DNA of 64,000 bases from Triticum aestivum (Eukaryota; Streptophyta; Magnoliopsida; Poales; Poaceae), in the NCBI RefSeq assembly GCF_018294505.1, contig NC_057808.1:227227780-227291779 (forward strand). Reading direction: 5' to 3'. Below, piece by piece: positions 55,301 through 64,000 of the stretch. The translations under genes and the position numbers were made by a program. The notes beneath the pieces were generated by a model that made no database searches, was not told the origin of the DNA, and was given only the letters and a program-made list of their open reading frames with translations. Position 1 is the stretch's first letter. Each line of letters starts with the position of its first letter.

Positions 55301-55600
55301 CGAAAGTGATGAGGAGAGGGCATGCAGAATGTGGGTGGGAAACTCTAAATCCCAATCTTCATTGCAAAAGAAGCTATCTAGCTTGCTCATCATCGGGTTA
55401 CTTTGTTCGTTGCTCCAAGTAAATCTCCTGTTTTGCATGTGAATCTCCTTGAGCTCACAATTGTTTAGGGCGTTGCGGAAACACACTAGGCGGCCACGGT
55501 CCACATTGGCTCGGTTTTTGTCCCTGGCGCGGTAAACTGATAGTGATGGATGAATTGACCCTATGCGCAAAGAATAGCTCTTTGGAAGAAGAAGAAAACA
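52380..55600 (-). pseudogene. 5'-truncated LINE (non-LTR retrotransposon), decayed ORF2
   Basis: Read on the minus strand from 55570: the C-terminal part of an endonuclease (RRFTWSN, KLDSFF, SLSDHCPLL), a linker, then reverse transcriptase from 54776 (LPGDKAPGPDGFTGTFF, DFRPISLIHAIAKLIAKMMS), LFKLDIKKAFDSVCWDYLL, ALRQGDPLSPLLFVLAIDPL at 54293-53205, and a zinc-finger zf-RVT region at 53127-52500 (DGHYSAASAYRAQF; CPLCQ...HLPFQC). The active-site YADD reads DADD at about 53920. A stop near 54336 and several frame changes confirm it is dead. T-runs at 52312-52340 are the likely poly(A) tail side. The target duplication was not found. It ends about 330 bp beyond the kinase gene's stop codon. Confidence 0.88.
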
Positions 55601-55902
55601 AGTAGGGAATGGTTACATAAACAATAGTCTCTGTTCTACATGATTTTCATACCAACAGGCATGAATACAGTCACCCTACATCTAATTACATAAGCACAGA
55701 GAAGATTCAGTAGATGTACAAAATCTATGAACACATACATGAAGAAGAAATCACTGTGATATCGACGTGCTGCCGTCTACAGCCGAAAGAACAGATTATG
55801 TTACCTACAAAAGAATAATGGATGGTGGGCAAAGAAGAATCACCAGCCAACTGTTAAGGTCTGCTCTCTTGAGTATAAATCTTCTGTTTGTCAATGGAGT
55901 CG
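55601..55902 (-). other. 3' UTR region of the PIP5K gene
   Basis: AT-rich, no coding frame. It lies directly after the kinase stop on the minus strand and before the LINE. Confidence 0.6.
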
Positions 55903-58900
55903 CTACTGTACATCCTCCGCGAAAGCCCTGAAAATGAAGTCTCGGAATCGCTTGCAGTACTGCTTCGGGTCGACCGCGGATATGGAGTTGGGATCGTACT
56001 GCATGGATTTGTAGGCGTGCTCGAGCTTCTTGCTGATATCATAGTCTTGCAGGATGTCGATGATCCCGAAGAAGAGGATCACGTCCTGGAATTCGCCCGT
56101 GGGCTCGCCGATGAGCAGGGATTCACTTTCAGGATTTCTCACTATGTTCTCCACCCTTGAGGGCATGCTAATGCCTAGTTTTTGTTGTGCTTTTCTGCAC
56201 CAACGAGGTCAGTGTTTGTCAATATCAAGATGAATGCAATTCAGAAGTTGCTGGTATGAAGTGAGCAGCCTAAGCTGAGTAAAGGAAAAATGTAATGCAA
56301 AGCATCTTATGATTCTTCAAAGCTTCTAAAATGTATGGTGTAGATACCTTTTTTGCTCAGAATCTTCATCCGTGGTAGTAGGTGTCCCATTGTCAGCATT
56401 GCCGCTGTCTGTAAGAAGGAAAAAAAGAAGAAGAATAAATCAGGCTCGTGGCTTCCAATGTATCTACCGAATAGTTTTCTAATTGCATGTATTTTTAAGA
56501 AGCAGTCATGGGGGCAACGTATCTTTGCACCGATCCTTGAAATGAACGCCGACCAAAAGACTGTAATCCATGATCCGCTCCTGCTCCAGCAACTCGCAAT
56601 CTCTGTCCACTTGCCTGGTAAGAAATATAAAGAGTCATGAGCATAGTGGGTACTTAGGTCTCCTCAAATACAGTTGTGATTCTTTTACATAAGATTATTT
56701 ATAGCACATGTAAGTAACAAAATGAGAGGAAACAGAATCCTGTGCAATCCGGCAGATGTGAGATGTACCTGCAGAATTCCTGGAACCAGGATCCTGCTAA
56801 CCGGAAAATGAAATTGAGATCAAGATCCTTGAGCGTGGTGGTTTCGTCAATCTGATCAAGGGGCTTGTCTGTCATGCGCCCAAGCGAAGATCCTTTCAAG
56901 TCAAAACGCCGATGGATTGAATAGCGAGAGCAGAAAAGATTCCCCATTATCACGAACCGAACCTGCATTCCGTATTATATATTACTATAGTGATAATATA
57001 CAAAATCTCAATACACTGGCCAATTTCTGAAAGCATCCTAACCTTTTTCTGGATGCCCCCTGTGATTTTAACACAGTGCAGGCCAAAGAACTTTGTTATT
57101 AGAGTGTTGTCGTAATTGCGGACGTGTTTATAATAGGCCGGAAGCATCCTAAGAAGCACCTGTCGATGATCAAAACCCGCGATCCATCTCAGACATGATT
57201 AAAACTTGTGTGTGGGTGGGCTAGCTAAGGTGGAGAGAAGAACCTACCTTGACCTCTGCTTTCTTCATTGTTTTGATCATGTACTTGTCGTCGTTGGTGA
57301 GGTAGAAGAAGCTTCCACTTTTGCCGGGTGATGAGAGCTCCAGGAGCGCATCGTCCCCGCATATCGAGATCATGTAATCCGCGGGGTCGACGTCGAAGAG
57401 CTTGCGCAATGTCCTGCGTCGGATCACAGAAGAAGAAATTATAGCGCCGTGTTTGGAGACTACTCCATAAGAGAAGCAAGTGAGAGACATCATGCATGCA
57501 GCAGACCTGAAAACCAACGGGCAGTAGTCCTTCCACCGGAAATCGCACGACTGGTGAGGCGGCGTGTGCTTGGATCCTTCGGGAGGAAACCTTGTCCACA
57601 CCTTCTCTTTGGGATCAAACGCTGATGATTTGAGATCCAGTGATGTCGGCGCTGACTGCCTTCCCACAGCATGCCTGTGCGCAGAAATGGCGGCGGCAAA
57701 ATGGATATGAATGGATGAGCCAGCAACAACAGAGAGGAAATGGCAATGGATGCAGTGCAGTGATGGTGGTAGCCAAGGAGAAGAGGAAAAGGAAAGAGAC
57801 CTGATGCCGAGCTGCAAGTTGAGCATGAGCTCGTAGTTCCTGTGCCCCTTGGATATCGTCTCCCCCTGCTTCTTCCCCGGCCTTGGCGGCGCGCGAATGC
57901 ACGAGAGCGTCCGCGACCATGCCCGGTCTGCCCGGGTGCTGGCATCCTCGCCGCCGTCCTCCCCGGCAGTGAGACTGTCGAGGTCCGACACGCTGCTTCT
58001 CCGGCGCACGCTCGACACCGACACCCTCCCTTGGTCGGCGCTGACCTCCGGCGGCCGCCACACAGGCTTCTTCAGCACGGCCTCCACCCCGGGCCATGTC
58101 AGTATCTTCTGCGATGGCAGCAGAGACACCGTCTTCCCCTCGGTGACCTCCAGCTCCTCGAGCAACTTGGTGATGGCGTCGCGGGGCTCCCGGGGCACGG
58201 GCACCGCGGGGCCTCCGGACGGCGGGTAGTAGACGCCCTTGGCGTGCGTGACGCCGGACTCCTGGCACCAGGTGCCGATGTACATGCCGCCGTCGGCCCA
58301 CCGGAACGTGCCCTGGCCCATGGGCTTGGCGTCCTCCCAGGAGCCGTCGTAGCGGTCGCCCTCTGACCATATCACGGTCCCGCAGCCATGCATCTCGCCG
58401 GCCTTCCAGGTGCCGATGTACTCGTGGCCGTGGCGCCAGATGTACCGGCCGTGGCCGTCCTGCAGGCCGTCGCGCCAGTGGCCGTCGTAGACGTCGCCGT
58501 TGGCGTAGGCCTGCGTGCCGCGGCCGTGCCGGAGGTTGTTGGCCCAGAGCCCGGCGAAGGTGTCCCCGAACTCGCCAATGTAGGTGCCCTGGCCGTGCAT
58601 GTAGCCGCCGGCGAGGTCGCCCTCGTAGGTAGCGCCCGAGGGCCAGGAGAACTTGCCGCGGCCGGCTGCGCGGCCGCTGCGCCAGGCGCCCTCGTACATG
58701 CTGCCGTCCGTCCAGAGGAACTTGCCGGTGCCGTGCGGGAGGTTCCCGCGCAGGTCGCCCTGGTAGAAGTCCCCTCTGTCGAGCAGCTGCTCCGAGTGGG
58801 TGGGCTCGCCGAGCGAGGACCCCGCCTCCTCCTCCTCGCCCTCCTCGGCGGCTGCACCGTCGGCGTCCTCGCTGCCGCTGTACTGGTAGGCGGTGCTGGA

Positions 58901-59071
58901 GGAGGTGACGGCGAGGGTTCCGGCAGGGTCAACCAGGCCATCGACGCCGGCGACGGCGGCCGGAAAGGCCGAAGCGCCGCGGCGGATGGTGGTGAGCTTG
59001 CGGATGCTGGCCTCCCAGAGGCGGCCGGCCGGCGCAGGGATCTGGTTCATCTTCTTCCCCGTCGACGCCAT
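55903..59071 (-). CDS. MORN-repeat phosphatidylinositol-4-phosphate 5-kinase, eight exons, 782 aa
   Basis: Exons (minus strand): 59071-57801, 57674-57507, 57413-57248, 57159-57043, 56962-56769, 56614-56531, 56404-56348 and 56194-55903; all have GT-AG borders and consistent phases. It phosphorylates PI4P to PI(4,5)P2 at membranes. Residues about 103-290 form eight MORN repeats (Y.G.W..G..HG.G pattern), typical of plant type-B PIP5Ks. The kinase domain runs from about 460: [25 protein letters not shown], the nucleotide loop GKSGSFF, catalytic K527 in [18 protein letters not shown]655 in [12 protein letters not shown]732 in [12 protein letters not shown], and the activation loop [17 protein letters not shown] that sets substrate choice. 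All key residues are present, so the gene looks functional. The exon 6/7 joint needs the acceptor at 56405 (ACAGACAG then CGGC) to keep frame; it lies in the variable insert. Confidence 0.95.
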
Positions 59072-59404
59072 TGGCGCTATAGGCTAGGTGCGAGCGTGCA
59101 GGACGCGGCCGCGCGCGGTCGATCACAAGGACGGAGCCGGAGCTGAAGGTGGAACGAGGGCGTGCATGGCGTCGACGCTGCGTGGTCTCGAGTCCGTCGC
59201 ATGGGGTCGCGAGTTTTGGGTGGGCAGGGAGGGCTGGGAGGAGTTGTCGGGCGGGAGGGACGGTGCCGAGCCGAGCTCGGGGGCGCGACATTTGGAAGGA
59301 CGCGCCCGGCGCGGAGGCTGTCTGCTCTGCTCCGTCTTTGCTGCTAAACAATAAACAATAGGGGAGCAGTGCAGTGCAGAGGGTCAAAACATTGACCTTG
59401 CTAA
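59072..59404 (-). promoter_or_regulatory. 5' UTR/proximal promoter of the PIP5K gene
   Basis: GC-rich leader (59072-59330) directly upstream of the ATG, changing to AT-rich DNA near 59345. No clear TATA box. Assignment is by position only. Confidence 0.4.
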
Positions 59405-59660
59405 GGTCTCAAGGTAGGAATTAGAAGTAGTATATAGGAATTTGATAGGATAGACATTTGCCATTTTAAGAAATTGACTTGCCTTGTTCCTACGTGTAAA
59501 ATGTGTTTTGAGTGGATATGTAGTTTCCTTCAGAAATACAGAAAATGAATAGTATTCCTACGAAATTCATGTATGTATTTCCTACAAACCGAATGCATAT
59601 ATAGAAAATTTTCCTTATACTTGTTCCTATACTTTTCCTACGAAAATCCTCGATGAGGCC
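59405..59660. mobile_element. Tourist/Harbinger-type MITE
   Basis: Ends GGTCTCAAGG and, inverted, GGCCTCATCG, flanked by TAA (59402-59404 and 59661-59663), the 3-bp duplication typical of Harbinger-type MITEs. The body has repeated TTCCTA(C/T) words. It lies about 330 bp upstream of the kinase ATG. Confidence 0.6.
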
Positions 59661-59814
59661 TAAGGAAGTTTACAATGGACTAACCCTGAGTATTCTATGA
59701 TTTGATCTGGGCACGGTGTGCTGCAAGAGGCGACAAAGGGAGCTACGACGAGCACCACACGCCCGAGCACGCCTCAAGGATGTTGCGACCGGCGCACATT
59801 TTTGCTGACACCGG

Positions 59815-60707
59815 TGTCGGATGTGGGGTTCCGGCAAACCCTTAAGGTTCGAACACTGGGGTGCACGCGAAGTCTTTCCCTCCTACCGATCTACGCCCTA
59901 ACTCGCTAAGATCTCGCGGACGAACTCGACGAACTCGGGACACAAAGAGACACGAGATTTATACTGGTTTGGGCCACCGTTGTGGTGTAATACCCTACTC
60001 CAGTGTGGTGGTGGTGGATTGCCTCTAGGGCTGATGATGAACAGTACAAGGGAAGAACAGCCTCCTGAGTTTGAGGTGTTCTTGTGCTTGGTGTCTTAGC
60101 GGGTGAGAGCTGGGTGAATTGCTCGATGCCCCTACTGTGGTGGCTTGCTCTACTTATATAGGTCCTGGTCCTCTTCTCAAATATTGAGCGGGAAGGGAGC
60201 CAACAACGGCAGGCAAATTTGAAGGGGACAGCTAGTACAAGCTATCCTGACAAAAGTGGTCTTCGCCTGCGAAAGGCTCTGGTGGTGACGCCGTCTTGGG
60301 CTCCACGATGACCTCCGGCTTGCCGTCCTCCTGGTCTTGGTCTCGTTGCACCAATATAGCAACCTTTGCCTAATGCCTCGGTACTCCTCGCCTGCGCTTG
60401 CTTCCTTAGCATCAAAGAGGAAACAAGGAAGCTGTGCGCGCTGGCGCCCGCCTGGTGTCGTTCGTCATGGCTCACGTCACGAGAGCCTCGTGAGGTTTGC
60501 CCCGCCTTGATATCTCCGCTCCTCGTGAGCCTGCCTGACTAGGCCACTCCTGAGGAGGTCTTGCATCGTCCGCCTCGCGAGGCTTGGACCCTCGTGAGGG
60601 TCTTGGATGCCTTGTTGATGAAGATGGGCCGTACGGCCTGCTGGCTTAGCCACGCCGTGGGCCGCAGGCAGGCAAGTCTGGGGACCCCCGTTCCCAGAAC
60701 GCCGACA
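59815..60707 (+). repeat. 5' LTR (893 bp)
   Basis: Starts TGTCGGATGTGGGGTTCCGG and ends GAACGCCGACA; the six-base ends TGTCGG and CCGACA are exact inverses, as at LTR borders. It is followed by GTAGCCCCCGGGCCCAAGG. The start could alternatively be a few bases earlier (TGACACCGG at 59806). Confidence 0.65.
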
Positions 60708-60999
60708 GTAGCCCCCGGGCCCAAGGTGAGCTCAGGCTTGGCTTCGCGGCGAAGCCAAGGGTCAAGTTCGGAGCACCGCGGGCCCCAAAAGCCTGCGACC
60801 TCGGTTGACGCGTGGCGGTTGATTGGACGTGGGCGTCTCCGCTTCCCCACGCTGCCTTTGAATCCGCCTAGCTATGCGGCCCCCGCGGCCTACATAGTTA
60901 TTCCTCCGTCGCCTGCGCCCCGCTTCCCCAATCTCTCTGCTTCCTCGAGATTCTGCTTCCCTTCTCCGATCTGACCTGCCCTCCCCCTGCTTCGTTGCC

Positions 61000-63900
61000 A
61001 TGGCGCCGAAACAAGCGGACAAGGGGAAGAAGCCAATGTCTCCGTCAGGCACACCTCCAGCTGTCGAGCCGGCGCTAGGCCAATCCCGGGTGCTCAACGA
61101 CAAGGCCATGGACAAGGTGCGTCCGATGCTTGCTTCCAGCTTCAACGAGTGGGGAGAGACGGTGGCTTGGCCTGCATCTCGCATCGCATGGCTCGGGCAG
61201 CCACCGAGGTCCCAATCTTCATAGATGCCCTCTGGGCTGGCCTGATTCCTCCCTTCTCCGCCTTTCTCAACGCGGTGCTAGAGCATTACCAGATCCACAT
61301 GCTGCATCTTGACCCCCAATCGGTGACTCTTCTTGCTGTCTTCGCTTTCGTGTGCGAAGCCATGGTGGGTATCGCTCCTTCGGTGGCCCTCCTCCGTCAT
61401 TTCTTCTCACTGCACCTGGCCGACCCTCAGCAATGCTCGGGGTGCGTGAGCTTCCAGGCCGCAGCCGCGACTGCGGGCGCGGGGATTGACTTCGAGCTAG
61501 GGATGGCAATGGGTACCCATTACCCATGTACCCGGCGGGTAAAAACCCTATTAGGGTAAGGGTATGGGATAAAAAATTACCCAAGGGTATATTAATAGGA
61601 AAATATTAAACCCGTTGGGTATTGTGGGTACGGGTATGGGACAGCATAACCCATACCCGTGTACCCATATACCCACGTAAAGTCTGTTAAGTGGGCCTTC
61701 ACCATTCATTAATCTAATCTAACTTGCCAGTAAATCATTCTATGTAGCCGACGAGATACATGACTTGCTCACACACGCACGTGGATGGAATGATTTTCGC
61801 TCAAAAAAACATAGATGGAATGATAGAAGGAATCCCATGTCTCTGTCTTTCTCTGCGTGATTAACGTGATTAGGCTTAGCCGCTTAGGTAAATAATAATT
61901 ATGTGATCGTGTTCCATATTTAGAACGGAGATTGATATCCTACCCATCTCCTCATCTCCTTGCCTCCTCAAGGAACGCTAGTCGCCGTCGCCAACGCTCC
62001 AGCTGCTCACTGCCTCGCCGTCCCCAGCGCCAGTCGCTTGGACGCCAAGGACCTTGGGGATAAGGACCACAGTTTTCGCGTGGACAGTGACGGGGAGGAG
62101 GATGCAGCTCACTCTCATGCGGACTAAGTCGGATGGCGGCGACCACCGCCGCGCAGCACCGTCATTCGATGGTGCCATCCGTCTCCATCCGCTAGGAAAG
62201 GGCCAAGCCCCTGGCCAATGTAAAGGACATGTACCTCCTGCCTCGGCATCCAAGGCATAACACAGTCACAACACGTCAAGCCGGCCACCTTGCACTACCC
62301 CGCTTAGTCGATCCTCTTCTACCACCAAGAGCAAGAGCAAGGCTATTTTGGCTTGGTGAGTTTCATTTTTGTGTATGATTTTATGAATATGAGCATTAAT
62401 CTTGTAGTTTTTGTTTTCTATATTGATGGTGAGATGCATTCATAGATGGTACGTAGATGTATAGATGATGTGATGGTATGATGTATATAGGAGATGTGAT
62501 GAATGTGATTTCTTTTTGTATATACATGATACGTAGTGATGTTACAATGTATATATACGCGTCGTGATTTCAGTGCTCACCATCCATACAAGCATTAATT
62601 TCTGCCTATACATGTTGTATATAGCTATTGTGATGAGTACGATTTTTTTGTATATAGACAATACGTAGACATGTTATGATGTACGTATATATGAGCATTG
62701 TGTGTTGTCCTTTATGATTATTTCTTACTTAAGTTGATGTGTGCACACATGGGTATTTTTACCCGTGGATACCCATTTACCCTGCCGGGTGATGGGTATG
62801 GGAAAAAATTATACCCATTGACGGATATGGGTACGGGTAATGGGTAAGCTCAAGGGGGATGGGTAAGGGTATGGGGTAACTCCACCCGTACCCAAACCCT
62901 GCGGGTGCCATCCCTACTTCGAGCTCCCTTCATCCACGAGCGAGTTTCGTACGCGATGGGTGTTTGTTGATGCCGGCGTGCTCAGCCCCCTGCTTCGTCT
63001 CTCGGCGGGGCCGGCTGTTCCAAACTCCGGCTGGGGCCACCAGAAGCTCTCGAGCCCCCGCCTTGCTCTCGTCTGGGCCAGGCTGAGGCTGCTGAAGGAC
63101 CGCGGCGTGACCGCGCCGATGGTGGTGAAGGAGTTCGTCAAACGCCGGGTTGCTCCGCTTCAGCGCCACTCTCGCCCAATGTGGACCTTGCTCAACAGTC
63201 AGGACCACATGAGGTTTCAGGAGTCTGGGCTCCCTCTCGGGACGCGGCAGACAGTGCTCAAGGTCTTGACGGGTGTCCCTTTGCCGGCCGAAATGCCTGG
63301 GAAGAATTGCCTGCTGTATCGCTGCAAGAACAAGGACGAGTTTGCAGCGAGCATACCTTCCTTTGACGAATGGGGCCTGCGGCCGATCGGACTGGTGGGG
63401 CCTCGCGAGAACCCCGTCATCGTGGTTCCCTTCTTCGCCGCCGATGCCGAGCTCGCCCCAGGTGAAGGTGCGGGAGGGCGAGCTCCGACGGGGGCCGGTG
63501 GCTCGAGTACTGAGGAGCTCATGCTGAGTGGTGATCCTGGGGCGTCGTCCTCGGGGGCCTGCGACCCCCCTCCTGAGGCGTCGATTATTGAGGAGGCGCG
63601 GCATGCGGCTCCCGAGGCCAAGGCTCTAGGGGCCTCGGGAGGTTGTGGTGAGACGGTGCCCGGCTGTTTGCCGCAACCGGGCACCCCTGAAGACATCCTT
63701 CCAGGCTCTTCTTCGGCCCCGCCGCGCACCGGCCGTCACGTCCAGCGTTTCGGTCGTCTTTGTGTGGACTTCGAGGAGCTCCGCAAGAGGAAAGGATCCC
63801 CTAGCAGCAGCAATATCTTCGGGCCGTTGAAGCGGCGAAAGTACATCGCCTTTGATGCGTAAGTATCTTGTTGTCACGGCTTCCTGCGTGTAGTCCCCTT

Positions 63901-64000
63901 ATCCTGACGTTAGTTCTCCAGGGCTCCTTCTGTTGAAGCTGTTGCGTCTCCCGAGAAGCGGCCTCCTCCTTCATCAACTCCCCCATCTTCCTTGAGCGCT
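61000..64000 (+). pseudogene. Transposase_28/gag-like protein, frameshifted and split by a hAT element
   Basis: Starts MAPKQADKGKKPMSPSGTPP at 61000. A one-base shift near 61170-61190 moves the reading into the frame EVPIFIDALWAGLIPPFSAF ... HYQIHMLHLDPQ, the Transposase_28 signature. The frame is then cut at 61497 by the hAT insertion. With the insert and one target copy removed, it continues exactly in frame at 62925 (ELPSSTSEFRTRWVFVDAG) to 63858. A GTAAGT intron (63859-63921) leads into a second exon (APSVEAVASPEKRPPP) that runs off the window. The frameshift and the insertion both disable it. Confidence 0.78.
61498..62916. mobile_element. Non-autonomous hAT-type DNA transposon (1,419 bp)
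   Basis: Terminal inverted repeats TAGGGATGGCA, followed at the left by ATGGGTACCC. Perfect 8-bp target duplication CTTCGAGC at 61490-61497 and 62917-62924. The subterminal regions are full of GGGTACCCAT-like words in both orientations. The interior holds a GC-rich block (61930-62360) and AT-rich DNA with GTATATA and ATACGTAGA words but no hAT transposase. Confidence 0.93.

Larger units (their letters stand above)
59815..64000 (+). mobile_element. Gypsy-type retroelement, 5' part (runs off the window)
   Basis: Begins with an LTR bounded by TGTCGG/CCGACA, followed by a gag-like ORF of the Transposase_28 (putative gypsy-type) family. The 3' LTR lies outside the window, so length and target duplication cannot be read. 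A hAT element is nested in it (61498-62916). Confidence 0.75.

Noticed and set aside
57615..59146. Alternative frames of 151-252 codons on both strands over the PIP5K first exon
   Set aside because: Shadows of the MORN-coding frame in GC-rich DNA.

Overview
The window reads as nuclear DNA of a large-genome grass, most likely a Triticeae species (wheat, Aegilops or barley type). The reasons are dense nested transposons, Stowaway MITEs with CTCCCTCCGT ends, a Gypsy LTR starting TGATACGTCTCC, GC-rich single-exon grass genes and spliced plant genes. The species is an inference. There is one assembly gap (159-604). No bacterial, organellar or viral gene set and no CRISPR array was seen.

Layout. 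1-780 is a 90-100 bp minisatellite broken by the gap. 1129-30223 reads as a single 29,095-bp CACTA (En/Spm-type) transposon: it starts CACTAC, ends GTAGTG, is flanked by GAT on both sides, and sits exactly at the joint of a 104-bp tandem repeat whose further copies lie just past its right end. Inside it are a left subterminal TGGATGAACAG array, a GC-rich unit in three copies, two broken B3-domain gene segments on the minus strand (5.3-6.7 and 7.7-10.4 kb), several MITEs, a MITE-like array (13.1-14.0 kb), a proline/alanine/valine-rich ORF (15.9 kb), GA-rich repeats, an eight-exon TNPA/Transposase_24-like gene with one internal stop (21.5-28.6 kb), and a right array of GGCC half-palindromes spaced almost exactly 55 bp. 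No TNP2-type catalytic transposase was recognised, so the element looks non-autonomous.

30600-37073 is an LTR retrotransposon with two ~1.6-kb LTRs and only a gag remnant between them. It and the CACTA element lie just upstream of a damaged or incompletely modelled gene whose last two exons encode a B3 domain (37.1-40.0 kb). 41.3-42.5 kb is a pseudogene of the NAM-associated/SANT-like family tied to PIF/Harbinger elements.

The two best host genes are a single-exon 906-residue membrane protein with five PGG modules (43597-46317, +) and a complete eight-exon MORN-repeat phosphatidylinositol-4-phosphate 5-kinase of 782 residues (59071-55903, -). Between them lie a repeat field with GTGCAACTAG units around the start of a transposon-type minus-strand gene (46.8-51 kb), a MULE-type MITE nested in a Stowaway-type MITE (51.4-52.1 kb), and a 5'-truncated LINE (52.4-55.6 kb) ending about 330 bp beyond the kinase stop codon. 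The right edge (59.8 kb to the end) is the start of another retroelement: an 893-bp LTR, then a Transposase_28/gag-like ORF split by a 1.4-kb hAT element with a perfect 8-bp target duplication.

How the parts relate: the kinase would make PI(4,5)P2 at membranes and the PGG protein is a multi-span membrane protein of unknown role; nothing shows that they work together. Almost everything else is transposon DNA, much of it with insertion order that can be read directly from target-site duplications.
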